Origin: Haloferacaceae archaeon B1-Br10_E2g22
GTDB lineage: Archaea; Halobacteriota; Halobacteria; Halobacteriales; Haloferacaceae
Assembly (NCBI GenBank): GCA_001563795.1
Contig: LKML01000007.1
Coordinates: 1 to 43,725, forward strand
DNA: 43,725 nt
Direction: 5' to 3'
Shown: positions 9,478-19,338 of the stretch, in pieces
Numbering within the stretch: the stretch's first letter is position 1
Layout of the letters: each line of letters begins with the position of its first letter
Notes under the pieces: generated by a model
What the model saw: only the letters and a program-made list of their open reading frames with translations
Databases searched by the model: none
What the model was told of the DNA's origin: nothing
Translations under genes and position numbers: made by a program

Positions 9478-10452
9478 ATGTATTCGTGGATTGAGCGTCG
9501 ATTCCAGCGGAGCTACGAGCGATTGCTCCACCGAGAGATCGGCGACGGCCCCGCCCACGTTGCGATCATCCAAGACGGAAACCGACGGTATGCTCACAAG
9601 CACGGCCAAAACGCTCCCGATGGCCACCGAAAGGGTGCCGAAACCTCCGAACAGGTCTTGGAGTGGTGCGAAGAACTCGAGATCGAGGAGTTGACGCTGT
9701 ATGCCTTCTCGACGGAGAACTTCAAGCGTCCGCCAGACGAACAGGAGCCACTGTTCGATATCATCGAAGCAAAACTGTACGAACTTGCAGACAGCGACCG
9801 GGTACACGACACGGAGGTCTGTCTGCGAGCGATCGGCGATATCAACCGACTGCCCGAGCGCGTCCAGCGAGCAATCAACTACGCCGAACGGCAGACAGCC
9901 GACTACGATGCCTTCCGGCTCAATGTTGCGCTGGCCTACGGTGGCCGGAACGAACTGCTGCGGGCGGCCCGCGAGGTCACCACAAGTGTTGACCGTGGCG
10001 AGCTGTCGGCCGACGAAATCAACGTTTCGACAATCGAAGCACATCTGTATCGCCAGCCGATTCGCGACGTTGATCTCATTATTCGAACCGGTGGCGACGA
10101 GCGTACCTCGAACTTCTTGCCGTGGCATGCAAACGGCAACGAGGCTGCGGTCTACTTTTGTGCGCCGTACTGGCCGGAGTTTTCGAAAATCGATTTCTTA
10201 CGCGGCATCCGAACCTATGAGTCCCGAGAACAGTCCTGGCAACAGAGCAAAATCGAGCGCTCTGTGGCGTTGATTCGGACGCTTGGCAGCCTCGAACTCA
10301 CAGAGGCAAAACGGGTTGCAGGCCGACTCGCCGACCAACTGCCGCGGTCAGCAGCCGATCGCTTAGATGATGAACTCGCCAGACAGCAGCCACCTGGAGG
10401 CGACCAATCGCTGTCGGTTCCGGAGAACGCGGGTAACGAATCTGCTGACTAA
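9478..10452 (+). CDS. uppS: cis-Prenyltransferase (polyprenyl/undecaprenyl diphosphate synthase)
   Basis: HVAIIQDGNRRYA catalytic motif, YAFSTENFKRP, LIIRTGGDERTSNFLPW. Confidence 0.92.
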   Translation: MYSWIERRFQRSYERLLHREIGDGPAHVAIIQDGNRRYAHKHGQNAPDGHRKGAETSEQVLEWCEELEIEELTLYAFSTENFKRPPDEQEPLFDIIEAKLYELADSDRVHDTEVCLRAIGDINRLPERVQRAINYAERQTADYDAFRLNVALAYGGRNELLRAAREVTTSVDRGELSADEINVSTIEAHLYRQPIRDVDLIIRTGGDERTSNFLPWHANGNEAAVYFCAPYWPEFSKIDFLRGIRTYESREQSWQQSKIERSVALIRTLGSLELTEAKRVAGRLADQLPRSAADRLDDELARQQPPGGDQSLSVPENAGNESAD

Positions 10453-10455
10453 TCG

Positions 10456-11070
10456 TTAGCTGCCGAACCGTCGTTGGCGGTTTTCGTAATCGAGTAAGGC
10501 ACGCAGATAATCTCGCTTGCGGAAATCCCGCCAGTTGATATCAGTAAAGTACAGCTCAGAGTACACCGACTGCCAAATCATGAAATCCGAGAGTCGTTCG
10601 GCACCGGTTTTGATCACCAGATCCGGCTCTGCCCGAAACACTAACCGAGAATCAATATGCTCAGTCTCGATTGCGCTTGGCGACAACTCGCCACGATCGA
10701 CGGCTTCAGCCAACTGTCGAACCGTTTCGGTGAACTCCCGTTTGCCACCCAATCCAATCGAGATCTGGATCGGTTCGTCGGCCTGTTCGGTGTCGTCAGG
10801 CGCACGAACCGCAAGCGCTCGAGGCGCGTTGAGTTTGGCGAGTTCTCGTTCGAGTGTCGGGACGACGGCCTCATCGAGAACGCTCACAGACACCGTAATG
10901 CGTTCGGCGTCGTACTCGAAGGCCCACTCAAAAAACGCCGTGAGTGTCTCGTAGGCACCCTGCTCGAGCAAATCTCGCTCAGTAATGACGACGGCAATAT
11001 GTCGCGGTGGCTCTTGGCGGTGACGGCGGAGCCGAAATGCAAGATAGGCATCGTACAGCACTACCAACAC
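10456..11070 (-). CDS. cis-Prenyltransferase-like paralogue lacking the catalytic DGN motif
   Basis: C-terminal DLVIKTGAERLSDFMIWQSVYSELYFTDINWRDFRKRDYLRALLDYENRQRRFG retained; the HxAxxxDGNRR region is replaced by HIAVVITERDLLEQG. Confidence 0.85.
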   Translation of the reverse strand: MLVVLYDAYLAFRLRRHRQEPPRHIAVVITERDLLEQGAYETLTAFFEWAFEYDAERITVSVSVLDEAVVPTLERELAKLNAPRALAVRAPDDTEQADEPIQISIGLGGKREFTETVRQLAEAVDRGELSPSAIETEHIDSRLVFRAEPDLVIKTGAERLSDFMIWQSVYSELYFTDINWRDFRKRDYLRALLDYENRQRRFGS

Positions 11071-11164
11071 ATCAACGGCGAGCCGCCAAAAATCCCGCTG
11101 TCACCGTCCCACACGGTTTGGGCATGTCGGGGCTGTTAAGTGTGTCTCGGAGAGACCAACTGCT

Positions 11165-12478
11165 GTGACAGACCGGCTCCGACGTGCTGGCGGGTTCGCT
11201 GCAGTCGCTAGCCTCGCGTTGATGGCACCGGTGGCCGGGCCGCTGACCGCAGTGTTGTTCGGAGCGATTGGGTTGGCCGCAGCCCTATTTATCTCCGAGG
11301 GGCGTGTCTTTTCGCTGTTTGCCCGGCCAGGGGACTTCGAAGACGGTCGGCTCAACGGGTTGGCCGGCTTTTCGCTGGCGGCAGCGGCACTTGCCCTGTT
11401 GGTAACGCTCCCGCAGAGCCCGCTGCCGGTTGAAATCTTCGTGGCGACGGTGTACATCCTCGGCTTTGGGAACGTTGGAATGGAGGCCGTCCGCCGGCAG
11501 ACCACAGAGCCGTTTGTGGCTGTTGCCGGCTTTGTCGCCACAGGCTTTCTCGCCGGCATCGGCGGACAGTATCTCGCCGGTCTCCAACTCGGAGCGCCGC
11601 TCGAGTGGTCAGCGGTGACGTTTCTGTCGATTGTCGGTGCGTTGATCGCCGCGCTTCTCAGAGAGTTGCTCTATGAGCGTGATGACCCACTCGTCTTGTT
11701 GTCCGTTGGGCTTGTCCTGTGGCTGTTTGCGGAACTCGTTGTGACCGTCCCGCCGGTCGAACTCGTTGCCGCACTCGCAGTCACGGTGTTTCTTGGCGGA
11801 GTCTCCTATGGGCTTGGTACTGCCTCCGTCTCGGGGATGCTGACCGGCGTGCTGTTGGGTGTGTTGACGATTGTGCTCGGCGGGTTCGGCTGGTTTGCCG
11901 TTCTCATTGCGTTTTTCGCTATCGGTGGGCTCGCCTCGAAGTTCCGTTACGGAGACAAAAAACAGCGCGGGGTCGCCGAAGGCAACGAGGGTGCCCGTGG
12001 GTCGGGTAACGTGCTGGCAAACGCCGCCGTTGCACTCGGTGCAGTCTTCGGGTTCGCAGTAGTCGAGCCAACAAGCCAACTCGAGGTCGTGTTTATGTTC
12101 GTCTTTTGTGGCTCGCTTTCGACCGCACTTGGCGATACCCTATCCAGCGAGATCGGCGGGCTGTTCGACAATCCACGACTGATTACGTCGTTCGAACGCG
12201 TCGAACCCGGCACTGACGGTGCGGTCACGTGGCAGGGCGAACTTGCCGGCATCGCTGGGGCAACGCTGACGGGCCTGCTCTCGGTGACGGTGTTGCCGTT
12301 GGGTGCGATCTGGTCGGCCGCCGCCGTCGTCGCTGTTGGCGGGGTGATCGGCATGACCGTCGACAGCCTGCTGGGTGCAACCATAGAGGGTGGACGACTC
12401 GGCAACCAGTGGGTCAACTTTTTGGCAACGCTCAGCGGTGGCCTGGCAAGCGGTCTGCTTGCGGTCGTGATTCTCTGA
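11165..12478 (+). CDS. DUF92 family integral membrane protein
   Basis: 437 aa polytopic; KFRYGDKKQRGVAEGNEGARGSGNVLANA, LSTALGDTLSSEIG, DSLLGATIEGGRLGNQWVNFLATLSGGL. Confidence 0.85.
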   Translation: MTDRLRRAGGFAAVASLALMAPVAGPLTAVLFGAIGLAAALFISEGRVFSLFARPGDFEDGRLNGLAGFSLAAAALALLVTLPQSPLPVEIFVATVYILGFGNVGMEAVRRQTTEPFVAVAGFVATGFLAGIGGQYLAGLQLGAPLEWSAVTFLSIVGALIAALLRELLYERDDPLVLLSVGLVLWLFAELVVTVPPVELVAALAVTVFLGGVSYGLGTASVSGMLTGVLLGVLTIVLGGFGWFAVLIAFFAIGGLASKFRYGDKKQRGVAEGNEGARGSGNVLANAAVALGAVFGFAVVEPTSQLEVVFMFVFCGSLSTALGDTLSSEIGGLFDNPRLITSFERVEPGTDGAVTWQGELAGIAGATLTGLLSVTVLPLGAIWSAAAVVAVGGVIGMTVDSLLGATIEGGRLGNQWVNFLATLSGGLASGLLAVVIL

Positions 12479-12479
12479 G

Positions 12480-12950
12480 ATGTCACAGCCCATTGTGAGA
12501 CCGGCTCGACAGACCGACACCACACACCTCAAGGGTCTACAGCAACACCTCTCGGAGCCATCGCCGGCGTTGCTGTCGGCTGCTCTCGAGGTGCTGTCAG
12601 CCGAACCAGTAGGCCAGCCACTCCCAACGGACGAGATGTGGCGGCTGTTGGTCACGCCAGATGCCACTGACACGCCAGTCGGATATCTGCTTGTAGTCGA
12701 TGGTACACACCGTCATATTGCGGAACTCGTCGTTGCTCCTCGATTCCGTCGACAAAAACGGGCGACAGCTCTGCTTGGGTCGGTGTGTGCCTCGAGCAAC
12801 CGGCCTGTAACTGTCTGTGTAGCTGTCGAAAACGAAGCCGCACGGTTGCTCTACGAACACTGTGGGTTTTCTCGAGTCGCCCACAGCGCCTCGCAGTTCG
12901 AATCGGGCGATGGGCTCACCTTGCGATACGACCCGGCTACGAGTCGGTGA
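12480..12950 (+). CDS. GNAT family N-acetyltransferase
   Basis: HIAELVVAPRFRRQKRATALLGSV...VENEAARLLYEHCGFSRV. Confidence 0.85.
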   Translation: MSQPIVRPARQTDTTHLKGLQQHLSEPSPALLSAALEVLSAEPVGQPLPTDEMWRLLVTPDATDTPVGYLLVVDGTHRHIAELVVAPRFRRQKRATALLGSVCASSNRPVTVCVAVENEAARLLYEHCGFSRVAHSASQFESGDGLTLRYDPATSR

Positions 12951-12956
12951 CGGCGC

Positions 12957-14477
12957 TCAGGCAGTGACATCCGGTGTTTCGGCCCGAAGCTCTTCGGCGG
13001 TCAACACCCGTGTGCCAACCGGCTGTTTGACGAACTCGCCGCTCGAGCGGGCGACGATATGATCTACGCCGCGTTGGGCTGCAACGTCCAAAGCCGCCTG
13101 GCTGAGTTCGTCGTCGACGACGAGTGCAAACGGCGCGTCGCATTCCTCGAGCGTCTCTACGAGGGCATCGGGTTCGACGTCGGCCAGCGTGCTGAACGAC
13201 TCCGAGAGCACCCGACTGCGGCCTGTTTGGTTGTCGATAATCTCTCGGACGTGACTACGGAGTGTTGCCGGCGACTCATAGGCGGTGTCTCGAGTTGACG
13301 ACTCATCGGGGCTCTCCGTGTCCGGTTTAGACGACCCAGCGATGGATTCGGCTTCCCCGTTGTGGGAACTCTCTGGGGTTGCTTGTGAGTCGCCGACAGC
13401 CGTCGATCCGTCTGTCAAATCGGCTGCGTTCTCGCCAGTGCCAGTCGGAATCACCTCGAGTTCGGTGGCTGATTCGGCCGTCATAGACGACTCGGTCGGT
13501 GTTGGTTGCTGGGCCGACTCGGCTGCTGTTGATTGGTCAGTTGGGTCAGGTGATTCTGCGGCCGTTGGACGGCCAGCCGAGGTAGCAGCGTTGGTCGTTG
13601 ATTGGTGGTCGATGTCAGTCTCAGTGTGGCTTGTCTCGACCAAGCCGGTGACCGTCTCTCGAATGTTTTGTGTATCGCCAATCCGGTCGGCGGCGATTTT
13701 TTCGCGGAGCAGCGAGTGGACGGCCTTTCGTGGGAGGTCTTCGACCGAGGAACCTGCTGGCGCGAAGACGACGTACTCGACGTCGGCGACCTGAAGGAGT
13801 TCCCGCAGGATGAGTTCGCCACCCCGGTCGCCGTCGACGAAGACTGTCGTTGTGCGGTCGGTACTCAACTCTGCGATTGCTTCGGGGATGTTGGTTCCCT
13901 CAACACCGATAGCGTTTTTGATGCCGTATTTGAGCAGTTGTAACACATCGGCCCGCCCCTCGACAATAATCACTGCATCGGAGGTGGCAACGCTTGGGCC
14001 CGCCGGGAGCCCGGCATACTCGGTGATCGATTCGACTTCGACGGAGGCTCTGACGTCGGCCAGTAGCTCTTCGCTGGAGATGGCCGTCTCGTCGAATGCC
14101 GTCGCCAGCAGCTCTTTGGCACGATCGACAACCTCGCGACGCTTGGCCGCCCGCACGTCCTCGATTGATGTGACCTCGATCGTCGCCCGGCAGGGGCCGA
14201 CCCGCTCGATGGTCTCCAGGGAGGCCCCAAGTACGGCCGTTTCGGCTTTATCGAGACTTGTTGCAATCGTGAGTTCTCCAAACGACTGGCCGTTTTTGGA
14301 GCTGATCTCGACGTCGATGCGACCGACTTTCGAAGACTGCTGGAGGTCTCTGAGATCTAACTCATCGCCCAACAGGCCCTCGGTCTGGCCAAAGACAGCC
14401 CCGACGACGTCACTACGTTCGACAACACCGTCGGCGGCGATCTGGGCGTGAATGAGGTATTTGGCTGTATCGTCCAT
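12957..14477 (-). CDS. dnaG: Archaeal DnaG primase (TOPRIM)
   Basis: MDDTAKYLIHAQIAADGVVERSDVVGAVFGQTEGLLGDELDLRDLQ..., VIIVEGRADVLQLLKYGIKNAIGVEGTNIPEA, FVDGDRGGELILREL; start at internal ATG. Confidence 0.95.
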   Translation of the reverse strand: MDDTAKYLIHAQIAADGVVERSDVVGAVFGQTEGLLGDELDLRDLQQSSKVGRIDVEISSKNGQSFGELTIATSLDKAETAVLGASLETIERVGPCRATIEVTSIEDVRAAKRREVVDRAKELLATAFDETAISSEELLADVRASVEVESITEYAGLPAGPSVATSDAVIIVEGRADVLQLLKYGIKNAIGVEGTNIPEAIAELSTDRTTTVFVDGDRGGELILRELLQVADVEYVVFAPAGSSVEDLPRKAVHSLLREKIAADRIGDTQNIRETVTGLVETSHTETDIDHQSTTNAATSAGRPTAAESPDPTDQSTAAESAQQPTPTESSMTAESATELEVIPTGTGENAADLTDGSTAVGDSQATPESSHNGEAESIAGSSKPDTESPDESSTRDTAYESPATLRSHVREIIDNQTGRSRVLSESFSTLADVEPDALVETLEECDAPFALVVDDELSQAALDVAAQRGVDHIVARSSGEFVKQPVGTRVLTAEELRAETPDVTA

Positions 14478-14753
14478 ACTGTGTTCCCCTCTGGGACTGA
14501 CGGCCACCGGTTGCGGCGGATGAAACCCATGGCCAGGGTATACTATTTATAAATACTGGGCTCTCAAATAGCTGTCGTCGGATTGACCGTCGCCAGTTAT
14601 GTTGTTTAGTTATCAGAAAATGTCACAGTAGTCACCGAACAATAGCGACTCGAGTACGCTTACAGACTCTGTTTTTGAAGACGAAAATTCTTCAGTACTG
14701 CCGTCTGGATAGCGTTGGTAATGTTTAGGTAGCTCTGTCGGCAACCAGTGATA

Positions 14754-14969
14754 ATGACAGTGCGAATCCGAACGCTCGGGTGGGCGCTCGCGGCCACCGT
14801 GCTGGTCGTTTTTTCAGTGCCGTGGTTTTGGTGGGGTGACTCACGCACAGCCGTTGGTCTCCCGCTGTGGCTTTGGTGGCATATCGCCTGGATGGGCCTA
14901 GCAACAGTGGTGTTTTCGCTGTTCGTCAGAACTGATTGGGACCGGTACATGGGGGTCGATGATGTTTGA
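14754..14969 (+). CDS. DUF3311-like small membrane protein
   Basis: ~70 aa, two hydrophobic segments, overlaps the downstream SSS symporter start. Confidence 0.7.
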   Translation: MTVRIRTLGWALAATVLVVFSVPWFWWGDSRTAVGLPLWLWWHIAWMGLATVVFSLFVRTDWDRYMGVDDV

Positions 14970-16464
14970 GCTTTCCGTTCAGTTGGCAATCATCGTCGGC
15001 TATCTGGTTGTGGCACTCGGTATCGGTCTGATAGCCTATCGGGTCTCGACGAACGTTGCCGAGGACTACTATCTGGCCAACCGCTCGATTGGCACGCTCG
15101 TGTTGCTGTTTACCACGTTTGCCACCCTGCTTTCGGCGTTTACGTTCTTCGGGGGGCCGAACATTGCCTACGCACAAGGCCCCGAGTGGATTCTTGTCAT
15201 GGGCGTCATGGACGGGGTACTGTTTGCAATGTTGTGGTATCTCATCGGCTACAAACAGTGGCTTATCGGGCAAAAACAGGGGTATGTGACGCTCTCGGAG
15301 ATGCTAGGAGACCGCTTTGGCTCGCCCCGGCTTCGTGGGCTCGTCGCTGGCGTCAGCCTGTTTTGGCTGTTTCCGTACATTATGCTCCAGCAGATGGGCG
15401 CAGGCGAGGCGCTTTCTGGGTTGACCGAGGGAGTGATTCCGTACTGGGCCGGAGCCGCACTGATTACGGCGTTTATGATTCTGTATGTCGTCCTCGCCGG
15501 TATGCGCGGGGTCGCCTGGACCGATACGATCCAGGGGCTGTTTATGCTGTCTGTGGTTTGGATCGCCGTCGCCTGGGTGCTGTCGGCAGTCGGCGGCCCC
15601 AGCGGAGCCACCGCGGCACTCGGCGAGTCGAATCCGGAGTTTTTGGCACTCGGTAGTGCCTACTACACTCCCCAGTACATTATCTCGACGGCCGTCGTCA
15701 TTGCGTTCGGTGTGACGATGTTTCCTCAGATCAACCAGCGATTTTTCGTTGCTGGCTCCTCGAGGGTGCTCAAACGCTCGTTTGTTCTGTGGCCCGTGTT
15801 GGTTCTTCTGTTGTTCGTTCCTACCTTCCTTTTGGGGACGTGGGCCGCAGGCCTCGGCATTGAGGTTCCAGAGGGAGCTAACGTGCTTCCTGTTTTGCTT
15901 TCTGAGTACACTCCAATGTGGTTTGCCGCACTCGTTATCGCCGGCGCAATGGCGGCGATGATGTCGTCGTCGGATTCAATGTTGCTGTCTGGGTCGTCGT
16001 ACTTCATTCGGGATCTGTATCGGCCCTTTGTTGATCCAACACTGGGCGAAACGCGTGAGGCCTGGCTTGCCAGAGGCGGAGTGGCGGTGTTTGCGACGGC
16101 GACGTTTGTCGCCTCGCTTTCCCGACCCGGCACACTGATCGAGGTCGGAAACACCGCCTTCGGCGGCTTTGCACAGTTGACACTGCCGGTAATGGTTGCA
16201 CTCTACTGGCAGTCGACGACCCGCGACGGAATGGTTGCGGGTATCGTCGGCAGCCAACTGCTGTATCTCTCGCATGTGTTCGTTCCGACAGTGACCGTCG
16301 AACTCGGGGCCACAGCAGTACCGCTTTTCGCCCGTACCTACGGCGGTTGGGACGTTGCACTCGGCGGCATGCTGCTTGGTGCGCTGTTGACTATCAGCGT
16401 CTCGCTTTTGACAACCCCGGCTGCCGACGAAGAGGCCAGCCGGTTTGCGGTTAGTGCTGATTAA
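14959..16464 (+). CDS. Sodium:solute symporter (SSS family)
   Basis: 501 aa polytopic; EDYYLANRSIGTLVLLFTTFATLLSAFTFFGGPNIAYAQG, AAMMSSSDSMLLSGSSYFIRDLYRPFV. Confidence 0.92.
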   Translation: MMFELSVQLAIIVGYLVVALGIGLIAYRVSTNVAEDYYLANRSIGTLVLLFTTFATLLSAFTFFGGPNIAYAQGPEWILVMGVMDGVLFAMLWYLIGYKQWLIGQKQGYVTLSEMLGDRFGSPRLRGLVAGVSLFWLFPYIMLQQMGAGEALSGLTEGVIPYWAGAALITAFMILYVVLAGMRGVAWTDTIQGLFMLSVVWIAVAWVLSAVGGPSGATAALGESNPEFLALGSAYYTPQYIISTAVVIAFGVTMFPQINQRFFVAGSSRVLKRSFVLWPVLVLLLFVPTFLLGTWAAGLGIEVPEGANVLPVLLSEYTPMWFAALVIAGAMAAMMSSSDSMLLSGSSYFIRDLYRPFVDPTLGETREAWLARGGVAVFATATFVASLSRPGTLIEVGNTAFGGFAQLTLPVMVALYWQSTTRDGMVAGIVGSQLLYLSHVFVPTVTVELGATAVPLFARTYGGWDVALGGMLLGALLTISVSLLTTPAADEEASRFAVSAD

Positions 16465-16573
16465 AGTCACCTGCTGATTAGTCAGGCCAACCGGTCGAAC
16501 AGCCCGACTCTCAGCGTTGTGGCCAATCATAGCTATCTGTGGCCGACTGGTATGTATACGCAGTCTCCAAACA

Positions 16574-17809
16574 ATGAATCGCCGTGGCTTTCTTCAGTCC
16601 TCTGTTGTGTTCGGTGTCCCTGTGTTTGCGATACCAACTGCCAGCCAGCGGGCCGGCGGCTCACTCAACGAAACCCCCGCAGGAATCGAGGACTCGAGCA
16701 GTATACCACATGGTCAGTACATTCACGATCAGGCCCAGTATGACGATGGAACGACACCGTCGGAGCGACCAGCGTACGAACGAATCGCCGACGAAATAAT
16801 CTATGAGACACACACAACAATCCGTACCAGTCGGCTCCTCACCGAAAACCTCTATGACCGACTCCGCAGCCACGATCTTTGCTTGAACGACCTTAGTATT
16901 AGCAAACAGATAGATGGCTCCGAGATACGGCTGTTCGTCGAGTATCCGGATGATACTGCCGAAGACTGCCAGACAGTGATCGGGACTGCGCTCGAAGACT
17001 GGCAAGCAGTAGTCGAGACTGCTCTCGAAGAAAGCCACTCTGAACTCGGTGAGACACACCGCGAGCGACTCGACGACCTTGAGATCGAAATCGACCACCG
17101 CCAGCGGCCCACCGCCAGGCCCGAATATGGCTGTACGTCGACTGTCGGGCGGTTTGCCGACGCCCAGTACCGTGAAAACGGAATCGCAATGGGGGCTGCG
17201 GTCAGAAGCGAGACGCTCGGCGAAATCGCCTCGAGCGGATTTCGCGGCCTCCATGAGGGTCATGCAGTGGTCGTCACAACGGCTCATACCTTCGAAACCA
17301 GCGATGATCACGAGCCCAGTGAACTTCGCGGCGCAACACTGTATCAGTCCAGACGCCCCCACGCCATCGGGCGGTGTCACGCAGTGGGCCGAGACTACGG
17401 CCCGGGCGTCGATGCCGCAGCGGTTGCGGTCGATCAAGCTGAGTATCCAAGCCGCTTTCTGGCCGACCCAGGCGGCGACAGCTACTACGACGAACCGATT
17501 GTCGGGACTGCAAGTTGGCAACTGCTCGAGACGCATTTGGCCGAAGACCGGCCGATCTACAAACAGGGGGCGGTGACCGGCCGCTGTGAGGGTCGAATCC
17601 TCGAGTTGCGTGAGTTTTCTGGAGGGTATCGGGAGTTGGCTGTCGACATCCACAGCGATGGCGGCGATTCGGGCGGGCCCTACTTCGTCCGAAGCGAAGA
17701 AGGGCTGCTCGTGGCGGCGATTCATAAAGGCGTTCGAACCAACGGCACCGAACGGCGGGCAATCTTCGTTGAGTCGGTCTGTGAGAGTCTCGGTGTTGAT
17801 TTCTACTGA
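16574..17809 (+). CDS. Tat-exported trypsin-like (S1-type) serine protease
   Basis: MNRRGFLQSSVVFGVPVFAIPTA twin-arginine signal; VVVTTAHTF (His), GVDAAAVAVD (Asp), DIHSDGGDSGGPYF (Ser). Confidence 0.72.
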   Translation: MNRRGFLQSSVVFGVPVFAIPTASQRAGGSLNETPAGIEDSSSIPHGQYIHDQAQYDDGTTPSERPAYERIADEIIYETHTTIRTSRLLTENLYDRLRSHDLCLNDLSISKQIDGSEIRLFVEYPDDTAEDCQTVIGTALEDWQAVVETALEESHSELGETHRERLDDLEIEIDHRQRPTARPEYGCTSTVGRFADAQYRENGIAMGAAVRSETLGEIASSGFRGLHEGHAVVVTTAHTFETSDDHEPSELRGATLYQSRRPHAIGRCHAVGRDYGPGVDAAAVAVDQAEYPSRFLADPGGDSYYDEPIVGTASWQLLETHLAEDRPIYKQGAVTGRCEGRILELREFSGGYRELAVDIHSDGGDSGGPYFVRSEEGLLVAAIHKGVRTNGTERRAIFVESVCESLGVDFY

Positions 17810-17845
17810 GAGCTACTGTCTTAGGGGTGCAGTCCAACAAACAGT

Positions 17846-19216
17846 ATGGATGTTTTCTGGCACCAGCGAGATCTCCGAATCGCCGACAACCGCGGGCTGG
17901 CTGCGGCGACGGCCAACGACACCACACTTGCAGTGTATCTCCTCGATAACCGAGTTGTCGGTTCCATCGGCGAGCGCCAACGGGCCTTTCTGTATGCGGG
18001 TCTCCGCCAGCTTCGAGCCGAATACCGACATCACGGCTCGGATCTCGTGATTCGAGCGGGTGATCCTCTCGAGCAACTAACCGAACTCGTCGCCGCCTAC
18101 GACGCCGAGACCGTCTACTACAACACACACTACAATCCGGCTCGGCGAGCACGTCAGCGCCGCATCAACGATGCCCTGCCGACAAAGTCAGTGGGTGATC
18201 TCACGCTGGTCGATCCGGCCGTGTTGGACGCTTCGTACCGGAGCCACAGCCAGTTTTACAACGACTGGCAGACACTCGAAAAGCCAGCACCAGCCCGTCC
18301 CAACACCGAGGCACTGGCAACGGTCTCCGACGAAACGCCCGTTCCGCCGCTCGAGGCTGCTGTCGAACTCCCTGAAGCCGGCTACCAGGCGGCCAGAGAC
18401 CGGTACGACCAGTTTTTGGACGACGGCATCGAGACGTACAACGACACCCGCGACGACATGCATCTGGCCGTCGAACAGCCGATTGGTGCGGTCTCGAGGC
18501 TCTCGCCGTATCTTGCGGCTGGGATGATCGGGATTCGTGAGCTGTGGGCTGCTGCCACCGAGCGATACGAAACCGCAAACGCGGATTCTGTGCGGCGGAA
18601 CATCGAAAAGTTCCGCTATGAACTCTCATGGCGCGAACAGAACTACCACCTGTTGTACAACAACCCGAATTTGCCCACAGAAAACTACAAACAGATCCCC
18701 AACCCGATTGCCTGGGAGAACGACCCCGATCAGTTCGAAGCCTGGAAAGCAGGCCGGACGGGCTATCCACTCGTCGATGCTGGAATGCGTCAACTCGAGC
18801 AAGAAGGCTACATTCACAACCGACCGCGGCAGAACGTCGCGTCGTTTCTGACAAAGCATCTGTTGGTCGACTGGCGCAAGGGGGCTGACTACTTCGCCGA
18901 AAAACTGGTCGATTTCGATCCGGCGAACAACAGCGCCAGCTGGCAGTGGATCGCCTCGACGGGAACCGACAGCGTAGACGTGCGCATTTTCGATCCGGTC
19001 GCCCAGCTGTCGAAATACGACGATCAAGCAGTGTACATCAAAGCGTATGTTCCGGAGCTTCGTGATGTGGCCGCCGAGAAAATCGTCGACTGGCCGAATC
19101 TGTCGACCGCAGAGCGTGATGAACTGGCTCCAGAGTACCTCGAGCCGATTGTCGACCGGAATACGGCCTACGAGCGCGCCCAGCGTGTGTTTGAGCAGGC
19201 CCTTGGAAACCAATAA
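17846..19216 (+). CDS. phr: Deoxyribodipyrimidine photolyase
   Basis: MDVFWHQRDLRIADNRGL, LSPYLAAGMIGIRELW, KFRYELSWREQNYHLLYNNP, GYPLVDAGMRQLEQEGYIHNRPRQNVASFLTKHLLVDWRKGADYF, SWQWIASTGTDS. Confidence 0.95.
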   Translation: MDVFWHQRDLRIADNRGLAAATANDTTLAVYLLDNRVVGSIGERQRAFLYAGLRQLRAEYRHHGSDLVIRAGDPLEQLTELVAAYDAETVYYNTHYNPARRARQRRINDALPTKSVGDLTLVDPAVLDASYRSHSQFYNDWQTLEKPAPARPNTEALATVSDETPVPPLEAAVELPEAGYQAARDRYDQFLDDGIETYNDTRDDMHLAVEQPIGAVSRLSPYLAAGMIGIRELWAAATERYETANADSVRRNIEKFRYELSWREQNYHLLYNNPNLPTENYKQIPNPIAWENDPDQFEAWKAGRTGYPLVDAGMRQLEQEGYIHNRPRQNVASFLTKHLLVDWRKGADYFAEKLVDFDPANNSASWQWIASTGTDSVDVRIFDPVAQLSKYDDQAVYIKAYVPELRDVAAEKIVDWPNLSTAERDELAPEYLEPIVDRNTAYERAQRVFEQALGNQ

Positions 19217-19278
19217 CACGGGATCACAAGCCGCTTTGTCTGACGTATGTGGTCGTCAGAACGCTACGCTCGCGAGGA

Positions 19279-19302
19279 TGAGGTTACGGCCACCCGAAAG
19301 CC
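19279..19302 (-). repeat. Degenerate tRNA-Pro fragment (anticodon region)
   Basis: tgaggttacggccacccgaaAgcc matches 19488-19511 of the intact tRNA gene with one mismatch. Confidence 0.7.
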
Positions 19303-19338
19303 AACATACCCTCAGCTCAAACAGATTAGAAGGGGTAA

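Noticed and set aside
16661-17725. Long antisense ORFs (e.g. 16661..17725 minus, 17274..18152 minus)
   Set aside because: Shadow ORFs opposite the protease and photolyase genes; Cys/Arg-rich composition atypical for haloarchaeal proteins.
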